The position numbers were made by a program, and so were the translations under genes. From NCBI GenBank assembly GCA_021730855.1, contig JAKFYM010000388.1, forward strand, positions 1-5,186: a stretch of 5,186 nucleotides of DNA, read 5' to 3'. The notes under the pieces are model-generated. The model was not told the origin of the DNA. It ran no database searches and was given only the letters and a program-made list of their open reading frames with translations. This DNA is from Bdellovibrionales bacterium (GTDB lineage: Bacteria; Bdellovibrionota; UBA1018; CAIPTA01). This document shows, in pieces, positions 1-4,685 of the stretch (the stretch's first letter is position 1; each line of letters begins with the position of its first letter).

Positions 1-85
1 AGAATGCGTGCATCGATATTGCTTGGGTCTACGCGGGCGGCCTTGAGGTATTCGTTGGCGGCTTCATCGAAGCGCTGGAGCTGGC
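1..85. repeat. Left arm of an 85-bp exact inverted repeat, probable fold-back chimera at the contig end
   Basis: Bases 1-85 are the exact reverse complement of 222-306. Pairing stops at base 86, where C faces C at 221. The right arm encodes an ordinary in-phase TPR segment, while this arm is antisense to it and puts a TGA stop at 44-46 in the frame of the TPR gene. Fold-back joins of this sort, with a loop of about 136 bases and located at the very edge of a sequence, are a known product of multiple-displacement amplification and of some assembly errors. I therefore treat this stretch as not native. A real inverted duplication cannot be excluded from sequence alone. Confidence 0.85.
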
Positions 86-550
86 CACTACCAAGAAGGC
101 AAACAAATCTTCGAGCAGGCGGAAAAAAGCGCCTTTCGCAAGCCAGGCACTCCCACTCCCAGCATTGTGCTCTCCAAGGAAATCTCCACCAAGCACCTCG
201 AGCTAGGCAACCTCCTCTACCGCCAGCTCCAGCGCTTCGATGAAGCCGCCAACGAATACCTCAAGGCCGCCCGCGTAGACCCAAGCAATATCGATGCACG
301 CATTCTTTTGGCCAAAACCCATGGCCAACGCAAGCAAATGACCCTTGCGCAGCAAGAACTCGAGAAAGTCGTGCGGGAATTTCCCGATCATGTGGGCGCT
401 CGCGTGCACTTGGCCCTGCTCTACTACGCCCTCGGCAATGTGGTGGACGCGCAAATAGAGCTTCAAGAAGCCCAGCTCAAAGAGCCCAACAACCGCCAGG
501 TGAAGATGTATATCGCCATGACCCGCCAAGCCACGGAGAGCACCATCTAA
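86..550 (+). CDS. TPR-repeat protein, 5' end missing
   Basis: This is the C-terminal part of a tetratricopeptide-repeat protein, most likely a protein-protein interaction scaffold; its partners are unknown. The frame is read as genuine from base 86 (HYQEGKQIFEQAEKS...). The first start codon in the visible frame is GTG at 167, but coding-type, TPR-helix-like sequence runs upstream of it to the chimeric junction at 85/86. The true start is therefore lost and 167 would be an artificial start. Numbering from GTG 167, three consecutive 34-residue TPR units occupy residues 8-41, 42-75 and 76-109, each with the A/L...G/A...A pattern and ending in P-x-N/H-type turns. A capping helix follows to residue 127. 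The next gene begins one base after its TAA, so the two are probably co-transcribed and translationally coupled. A role in motility is only a guess from proximity, since the flagellar genes lie on the opposite strand. Confidence 0.8.
   Translation, partial: HYQEGKQIFEQAEKSAFRKPGTPTPSIVLSKEISTKHLELGNLLYRQLQRFDEAANEYLKAARVDPSNIDARILLAKTHGQRKQMTLAQQELEKVVREFPDHVGARVHLALLYYALGNVVDAQIELQEAQLKEPNNRQVKMYIAMTRQATESTI
222..306. repeat. Right arm of the 85-bp inverted repeat (native coding copy)
   Basis: This is the partner of the arm at 1-85. It lies inside the first complete TPR unit and the start of the second in the TPR gene. It keeps the 34-residue TPR periodicity without interruption on both sides, so this copy is the original and the one at the window edge is the derived copy. 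Confidence 0.85.
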
Positions 551-551
551 T

Positions 552-1241
552 ATGCTCTTCCTTCTTCTTTCTCTGCTCACCACGAGCCCAGCTCTCGCCG
601 AAGAAATCGACTTCCGCAAAGATTCCGCCTCCCTGAAGGCGGCCAAGGCTCTTTATGAAAAAGCCCAAGGCCTTGTGAAAAGCGGCAAGCTCAAAGAGGC
701 CGAAAAGCTCCTGCTCGCAGCCCGCAAAGGCTATGGAACCGTGCTCTTCTCTCCCACCACCAATGAACCCTATGCCAAAGTGCTGGAGCGAGACCTTGTG
801 ATGGTGCGCTGCCTAGAAGCTCGCAAACAGCAGCAATATGCGGCTGGATCCTGGCAGGAAGTGCGGGATGAGGCGATGAAAGCCATGGGCACCGGCCGTC
901 CCGCGGAAATAGCGAAAAAAATAAGCTGTGATTTTTCTATCTACTTAGGTGAGGCGGACGAAGGGTCCGTGGTGAGTCCCGAAACGGGCGCAAAGGCGAT
1001 CGCGGCGACTATGAATAAATACGATCTAGGCCAGGCCGCTTGGCAGGCGCCCAGTGGTGGTGCCAACGATCTTTTTGTGCTGGCGAAACTAGCGCTGCCT
1101 GAAAATAAGGAACAGGAATTTGCTCTCACCTTCCACGCCGAGAACAACCGCTGGCAGTGGGTGGGCTTTCATCTCTATAACGACCCCGACCTCAGCTTGC
1201 TACAGAAGCTGCGCAAGAATGAGAAGTGGATCGCTCGTTAG
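552..1241 (+). CDS. Hypothetical exported protein with N-terminal TPR-like helices
   Basis: I do not recognise this 229-residue protein. Residues 1-16 (MLFLLLSLLTTSPALA) form a hydrophobic Sec-type signal peptide with an A-L-A cleavage site before EE. The n-region lacks the usual positive charge. There is no lipobox cysteine, so a soluble periplasmic or secreted product is expected. Residues about 28-62 form a lysine- and alanine-rich helical hairpin resembling a single TPR. The C-terminal half (about 140-210) looks like a mixed alpha/beta domain ending in an aromatic strand (RWQWVGFHLY, 200-209). It has two cysteines, at 87 and 126. ATG 552 lies one base after the stop of the TPR gene, and a GGAG at 535-538 is rather distant as a ribosome binding site, which favours coupling. 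The gene's TAG stop overlaps the stop of the convergent fliW gene. Confidence 0.75.
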   Translation: MLFLLLSLLTTSPALAEEIDFRKDSASLKAAKALYEKAQGLVKSGKLKEAEKLLLAARKGYGTVLFSPTTNEPYAKVLERDLVMVRCLEARKQQQYAAGSWQEVRDEAMKAMGTGRPAEIAKKISCDFSIYLGEADEGSVVSPETGAKAIAATMNKYDLGQAAWQAPSGGANDLFVLAKLALPENKEQEFALTFHAENNRWQWVGFHLYNDPDLSLLQKLRKNEKWIAR

Positions 1242-1261
1242 AGCGCAACAACTTCCACTTT
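1223..1261. terminator. Possible stem-loop over the convergent stop codons
   Basis: AAGTGGA (1224-1230) can pair with TCCACTT (1254-1260), with a G-T wobble extending it by one pair. Inside it, CGCTC (1232-1236) pairs exactly with GAGCG (1241-1245) around a GTTA loop that contains both stop codons. It could slow transcription from either side where two genes converge with no spacer. It has an asymmetric 8-base internal bulge and no convincing T-tract on either strand, so it is not a standard intrinsic terminator. Confidence 0.3.
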
Positions 1262-1783
1262 AGAAGACGTTTCCCGCAGCGATAAGGCCGTGGCCTCTTC
1301 CTGCTTGGCTTTGCCATTCATGGCCGGCGCCGCAGACATCATCACCGCCACAAGCTCTCGGTACATCGCGAACTTCACCGAATACTCGTTCTCCTGAAGC
1401 ACCACTTGGCGCGCCAAGCAGCTCGAAGTATTGATCACGATCGGAGCTTTGAGATTCGATGTCATCGTGGAAACGTCTGACGGAATGGTAAGGATGCAGT
1501 AGACGAGAATGTCTTTTTTGTTGGTGTCATCAATCCGCAGCGAGCGTAGCTCATTGGCAGAAAGCCGCACTTTATAATCTGCTTTGAAAAGTTTCGGTTC
1601 GAGGATCGGGAAGGCCACATCCGGAGATTCTGCGGACTGTAACCAAAGAATCAAAGTTTCATCGGCCGGATCCACAATGAAGAACCTTTTTAGGTTCTCA
1701 AAGCCAAGTAGACCATCAGAAAAATCCATGATGTCTGTATCCGCTACGTCTACGACACCAAATCGGCTGGTATTGACTTTCAT
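1238..1783 (-). CDS. fliW: FliW, flagellar assembly factor and CsrA antagonist
   Basis: FliW is a cytoplasmic protein that binds flagellin, or CsrA when flagellin has been exported. It thereby relieves CsrA repression of flagellar mRNAs (known for Bacillus subtilis and Campylobacter). The family pattern is clear over residues 1-145: the N-terminal strand MKVNTSRFG, DFSDGLLGFE (20-29), LWLQS (46-50), the FPILEP region (58-63), ILTIPSD (97-103), the highly typical NLKAPIVIN (110-118), and the ARQVVLQENEYSVKF end (124-138). At 181 residues it is about 30 longer than the usual ~150. The extra tail (about 147-181) is alanine-, serine- and glutamate-rich and has no family match that I know. ATG 1783 is preceded by a G6 run that can serve as the ribosome binding site. 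It lies downstream of csrA, the partner gene. Its TAA overlaps the stop of the convergent gene. Confidence 0.95.
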   Translation of the reverse strand: MKVNTSRFGVVDVADTDIMDFSDGLLGFENLKRFFIVDPADETLILWLQSAESPDVAFPILEPKLFKADYKVRLSANELRSLRIDDTNKKDILVYCILTIPSDVSTMTSNLKAPIVINTSSCLARQVVLQENEYSVKFAMYRELVAVMMSAAPAMNGKAKQEEATALSLRETSSKVEVVAL

Positions 1784-1794
1784 TTTTTCCCCCC
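1784..1794 (-). promoter_or_regulatory. Homopolymeric ribosome binding site of fliW (G6-A5)
   Basis: Read on the minus strand, the start codon of fliW is preceded directly by six G and then five A, giving G6 five bases before ATG. Five G can pair with the CCUCC of 16S rRNA with one G-U pair. This supports the start chosen for fliW. The run ends in a GGGGA that also contains a GGA core, so CsrA binding is conceivable but weakly supported. Confidence 0.5.
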
Positions 1795-1823
1795 AAATGA
1801 CGCCCTACTGGGTCACCTCTTTT

Positions 1824-1853
1824 ATTGTAAACCTGCCTTGGCAGAATGCACAA
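1824..1853 (-). promoter_or_regulatory. Candidate sigma-70-like promoter for fliW
   Basis: In the 137-base gap between csrA and fliW the minus strand shows TTGTGC (1853-1848) and TACAAT (1829-1824, five of six bases of TATAAT) with an 18-base spacer, about 40 bases before ATG. The -35 box matches only three of six bases. A short inverted repeat (CTGCC/GGCAG, 1833-1844) sits in the spacer and could be an operator. The same gap also holds TAAA with GCC 14 bases later, a poor sigma-28-like arrangement. No clear terminator separates the gap from csrA, so read-through is equally possible. Confidence 0.3.
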
Positions 1854-1920
1854 TAATTTAGGTTTTTTTTCCTTGGGGGCCAGGATTTTCAGGGCGCTTC
1901 AGGGATCTGAAAGTCGGCTT

Positions 1921-2181
1921 TTAGGAGCTTTTGCCTTCGGTGCCAGCAGCTCCACCGCGCTTAATCATCTCAGCCACTTGGCTCACTGATTTGGGCGAGG
2001 CAGCAGCAGCTTCCTTATTGGAGGTCTGAATGGCTTCATAGACCTCTTGGCGATGGATTTTGGTTTCTTTGGGGGCTTGGATGCCCAAACGAACTTGCTT
2101 GCCTTTGATCTGAACCACCATAATCTTAATGTGGTCGTCGATGGCTATCGATTCGCCGAGCTTCCTGGTCAAAACTAGCAT
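1921..2181 (-). CDS. csrA: CsrA/RsmA, RNA-binding translational regulator, with long C-terminal tail
   Basis: CsrA is a small dimeric protein that binds GGA-containing hairpin loops in mRNA leaders and usually blocks ribosome binding. Residues 1-52 are a textbook CsrA core: MLVLTRKLGESI, the central strands with KGKQVRLGI (26-34), then QAPKETKIHRQEVYEAIQ (35-52). It has both RNA-contacting regions, including L4, R6 and R44. The protein is 86 residues long, against 61 in E. coli and 74 in B. subtilis. The tail (about 53-86) is alanine- and serine-rich with a short predicted helix (SVSQVAEMIKR, 65-75) and a glycine-rich end. In FliW-regulated CsrA proteins the region just after the core helps contact FliW, which fits the fliW gene next door. 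GAGAGG (2190-2195, minus strand) stands 8 bases before ATG and fixes the start. Upstream flgL ends 82 bases away, and the gene is probably read from the flgN-K-L transcript. Confidence 0.96.
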   Translation of the reverse strand: MLVLTRKLGESIAIDDHIKIMVVQIKGKQVRLGIQAPKETKIHRQEVYEAIQTSNKEAAAASPKSVSQVAEMIKRGGAAGTEGKSS

Positions 2182-2189
2182 TGTGCAAA

Positions 2190-2228
2190 CCTCTCATGTC
2201 CCTATGAATGATTCCGTCCTAGGTCCGG
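2190..2228 (-). promoter_or_regulatory. csrA leader with four GGA motifs (candidate CsrA autoregulation sites)
   Basis: Read on the minus strand, the last 45 or so bases before csrA carry GGA at 2226-2224, 2219-2217, 2215-2213 and 2201-2199, followed by the GAGAGG ribosome binding site at 2195-2190. The motif nearest the gene reads AUAGGGACAU, which fits the ARGGA core of the known CsrA consensus. Just upstream, CGGTT/AACCG (2226-2240) can form a 5-bp hairpin with a 5-base loop. E. coli CsrA represses its own translation through several such sites. Applying that here is inference from the motif cluster. Confidence 0.4.
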
Positions 2229-2263
2229 TTGGAATAACCGATTTCGGGGGAGCGATCAATGGG

Positions 2264-3226
2264 CTATCGCAAAAAATCCAGAAGGGTGGGTTGGATGAGC
2301 TTGTTCGAGGCCTGCAAACTTGCCCGTAAAATGGTCTCTTCTTTGGCCATATCCGAGACCACTTGGATGATGTCGGCGTCTTCAATATTCGACTGAAGCT
2401 CTGCGTTGAATACGTTTTTCTTCGCCATATTTGCCAGCGCAGAGTCGATCCCCGCCGTTCTGGCGCCAATTTGCGCGCGGGTGGTGATCACGCGGTCACG
2501 GATCTTATCCAGAGGCTCCAGAGTGGAACGGATCAAGTCCACGTCATTGGTCATGAGGCCCACGCGTAGGGAATCTAGGGTGCGGAAGACGTCTTCATCC
2601 GGACGCTCCACCATCTGCTGGATAGCCAATTCTGGCCCCCCAGTGGGCTCGCTAGAGGCCGGAGCTCGCGGCGGCTGGGCTTTGCCGAGGAAAACCTCTC
2701 CTCCGGGAACATTCATTCCCACGTACACATCTTTCTGCACCTCAACCATGATCTTGCCATCGTCGCCAGCATATTTGCCGCTGCCGTCGAAGGGCACAGA
2801 GGAGGTTTTGTAGCCAGCAAAAATGAAACGGTCACCTAGGCGGCGGTTTGCGATCCCGCTCATCTCCTGAATGATGTTCTTGATCTCTTCGGCCACCATC
2901 ACCCGCGATTCGGCGCCATTAGCCGCGGAACTCGCTTGCCCCAGCGCAAGCTCTTTGGCGCGCACGAGGAGGTTCGTGGCCTCTTCGAGCGACGAATCCG
3001 TATAGTTCAAAAATGTTTTGGCAAGGTTGGAGTTCCGCGCAAACTGTTCGTTGTCTAGCTCTTCGTTACGAATTGTCATGAGTTTTGCGTTGCCTACGGG
3101 ATCGTCGTGAGGAGCGTTCACGCGCTTGAGCGTGGCATTTTGTTTCTGCAGATCATTCATGCGCAGGCGCGAGCGATTGAGGCTGTCGCGTACCGTATTC
3201 AGAGTTGTATTTTCACCGACTCTCAT
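2264..3226 (-). CDS. flgL: FlgL, hook-filament junction protein (HAP3)
   Basis: FlgL is exported through the flagellar type III apparatus and forms the second junction ring between hook and filament, next to the first flagellins. The 320-residue protein has the flagellin-like N-terminal coiled region (about 5-125), with VNAPHDDPVGNAKLM (36-50) in place of the flagellin DDPA segment. NRRLGDRFIFAGYKTSSVPF (127-146) is the typical FlgL turn before the variable domain. The C-terminal helix (about 260-320) ends in QPTLLDFLR, a usual FlgL ending. The middle domain contains a proline- and alanine-rich stretch (about 183-198). The length is normal for the family. The ribosome binding site AGGAAAGGG (3236-3244, minus strand) ends 9 bases before ATG and overlaps the stop codon of flgK, so the two are tightly coupled. 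Confidence 0.96.
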   Translation of the reverse strand: MRVGENTTLNTVRDSLNRSRLRMNDLQKQNATLKRVNAPHDDPVGNAKLMTIRNEELDNEQFARNSNLAKTFLNYTDSSLEEATNLLVRAKELALGQASSAANGAESRVMVAEEIKNIIQEMSGIANRRLGDRFIFAGYKTSSVPFDGSGKYAGDDGKIMVEVQKDVYVGMNVPGGEVFLGKAQPPRAPASSEPTGGPELAIQQMVERPDEDVFRTLDSLRVGLMTNDVDLIRSTLEPLDKIRDRVITTRAQIGARTAGIDSALANMAKKNVFNAELQSNIEDADIIQVVSDMAKEETILRASLQASNKLIQPTLLDFLR

Positions 3227-3242
3227 GGCTCAAAACCCTTTC

Positions 3243-4667
3243 CTATTTGAAGGTCGTCAAAACGGTTTGCATCAAATCATCTGCCACTTGCAGCACTTTG
3301 GCGTTCGCCGCATAGGCGTGCTGAAAACGCACAAGATTGGCGGTTTCCTCGTCGAGGTTCACGCCCACCAGGCTTTCGCGCACATTTTCCAGCTGGCTTA
3401 GCACGTCCTTTTGGAAGACCAAGGTTTTCTTCGTGCCGGAAGTTTTGACGGCCAGCTCGCTCACCATGCTGTTATAGACATCGAGAATCGAGGAATGCGC
3501 ATCTCCAGCCGTGCCGCGAAGGTCACCAATTCCGGAGAGGGCCACGGCCATGCGGTTGTCGCCATGCCCGCCTGGCTCCTTGGCGGCGGCGATGGCGTCA
3601 AGATTGTTTGTGATGTCGCCGCTCAAACGGATCTTCTGGGCGGCATCGGCCTGCGTGGTGGGCTCTTCAAAAAAATTGCGGCCGTTCACACCGTCCAGGC
3701 CAAAGCCTTGGCGATGCAGGTTGTTCACTTCCTTAGCCATGATGAAAGCCACTTTGTTGATCTTGTCACGAGCGGCGCCCACGTCCTGATCCCGCACTTC
3801 GAGCAGGCCTCCGAGACGGCCCGTCTTGATCTTTTCGGTGAGCTTCGTGGGCACGGGCTCACGCACATAGATATCTACATGGCCTTCCTTTTTGTCCGTC
3901 CTAGGGTCCGGAGGGGTGCGGGCCACTTCAAGTAAGTTGACGTTTTCGCCGGCCACGATCGCCACCTGGCCAGCCAAAGTCACCGTCACACGGCCGCTAT
4001 TGTCACGGCTCGAGGAGATATCGGCCATCGCGCCCAAGCGCTTCAAAGCAAGGTCGCGTTTGTCGTGAAGGTCGGGAGCGGTTCCGCCTCCAAGCTCTGC
4101 GCGTTCCACAGCCAAGTTGAGGTCACGGACCTCGACAGCAAGCGCATTGAGGTCCCGTACGTAGCCTTCGATTCTGGTGTCGATATTGTTCGCCACTTCA
4201 CGCAGCTCATTGTCCATGCGTGAAAGGTCGGAGGTGAGCTGCATGCTTGCCTCCCGCACGCTGGAGCGGATCGCCACGTTAGAAGGATCGGTGGAGAGTT
4301 TACGGAATTCGTTAAAAAAGCGGGTGGCCAGGCGATTCAGGCCATCGTTGTTGGATTCGTTGAAAATCTGTTCGGTCTGGTGCAAGTAGATATCGCGCTC
4401 TTCGGCATTGGCGAAGTTCTTATGCTCACCCTGGATCCGGCGCTCAAGGTATTCATCGCTGGTGCGAGTCACACCCTTGGCCCAAGCGCCGGTACCAAAA
4501 GTAAGGCGGCCGTTTGGAATGGTGGGGCCAGTAGTCTGATCCACGTTCTGGCGCGAGAAGCCCTCGGTGTTCACGTTGGCAATATTGTGGCCGGTCGTGG
4601 TCATCGACTGCTTGCTGACCATCAGCCCGCTCTTACCAATATTGAACATGCTCACGGAGCTAGCCAT
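3243..4667 (-). CDS. flgK: FlgK, hook-associated protein 1 (HAP1)
   Basis: FlgK forms the first junction ring on the hook tip and is exported with FlgN as chaperone. The 474-residue protein begins with the flagellar rod/hook signature (MFNIGKSGL, then TTGHNIANVNTEGFSRQ at 24-40) and has the FlgK-type long helical domain (about 85-200, including NGLNRLATRFFNEFRKLSTDPSN). The C-terminal signature VNLDEETANLVRFQHAYAAN lies near 436-455, followed by the end helix to residue 474. It is shorter than the 547-residue Salmonella protein, the difference lying in the variable middle. ATG 4667 is preferred to the in-frame ATG at 4649 because TAGGG lies four bases before it and AAGGA thirteen bases before it, while the later ATG has no such site. 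It starts 6 bases after flgN and ends 16 bases before flgL. Confidence 0.97.
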   Translation of the reverse strand: MASSVSMFNIGKSGLMVSKQSMTTTGHNIANVNTEGFSRQNVDQTTGPTIPNGRLTFGTGAWAKGVTRTSDEYLERRIQGEHKNFANAEERDIYLHQTEQIFNESNNDGLNRLATRFFNEFRKLSTDPSNVAIRSSVREASMQLTSDLSRMDNELREVANNIDTRIEGYVRDLNALAVEVRDLNLAVERAELGGGTAPDLHDKRDLALKRLGAMADISSSRDNSGRVTVTLAGQVAIVAGENVNLLEVARTPPDPRTDKKEGHVDIYVREPVPTKLTEKIKTGRLGGLLEVRDQDVGAARDKINKVAFIMAKEVNNLHRQGFGLDGVNGRNFFEEPTTQADAAQKIRLSGDITNNLDAIAAAKEPGGHGDNRMAVALSGIGDLRGTAGDAHSSILDVYNSMVSELAVKTSGTKKTLVFQKDVLSQLENVRESLVGVNLDEETANLVRFQHAYAANAKVLQVADDLMQTVLTTFK

Positions 4668-4685
4668 AAATCCCTATGCTTCCTT
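4668..4685 (-). promoter_or_regulatory. flgK translation start region with paired ARGGA motifs
   Basis: On the minus strand the end of flgN and the 6-base gap read AAGGA (4685-4681), then AGGGA (4675-4671), then ATG at 4667. Both fit the ARGGA core of the CsrA consensus, and the second continues as AGGGAU. The second also serves as ribosome binding site with only about 4 bases of spacing. A CsrA dimer bound here would cover the flgK start. This is inference: purine-rich ribosome binding sites produce such motifs by chance. Confidence 0.3.

Noticed and set aside
4..243. Open frame of 79 codons on the plus strand at the left edge
   Set aside because: It crosses the chimeric junction at 85/86 and is out of frame with the TPR gene; its composition is arginine-rich shadow coding.
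1..306. Invertible switch, phage attachment site or hairpin telomere suggested by the long inverted repeat
   Set aside because: No recombinase, phage or telomere gene is present, the inner arm is ordinary TPR coding sequence, and the repeat sits exactly at the sequence edge, which fits an artefact better.
203..646. 147-codon minus-strand frame opposite the TPR gene
   Set aside because: It is antisense to three regular TPR units and to a signal peptide; it shows no family pattern of its own.
1861..1876. T8 run between csrA and fliW as an intrinsic terminator
   Set aside because: The T-run is on the plus strand, where no gene precedes it; on the transcribed minus strand it is an A-run and there is no strong GC stem before it.
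2226..2240. CGGTT/AACCG hairpin after flgL as a terminator
   Set aside because: The stem is only 5 bp and is not followed by a T-tract on the minus strand; a leader structure is more plausible.
2194..2469. 91-codon minus-strand frame overlapping the end of flgL and the csrA leader
   Set aside because: It lies in a different frame over the conserved flgL C-terminus; its sequence has no recognisable pattern and the csrA leader is better explained as regulatory.
2406..2813. 135-codon plus-strand frame inside flgL
   Set aside because: It is antisense to flgL, serine- and arginine-rich, with no recognisable domain.
3411..3935. 174-codon plus-strand frame inside flgK
   Set aside because: It is antisense to a well-conserved flgK coding region; it is a long shadow frame caused by codon bias.
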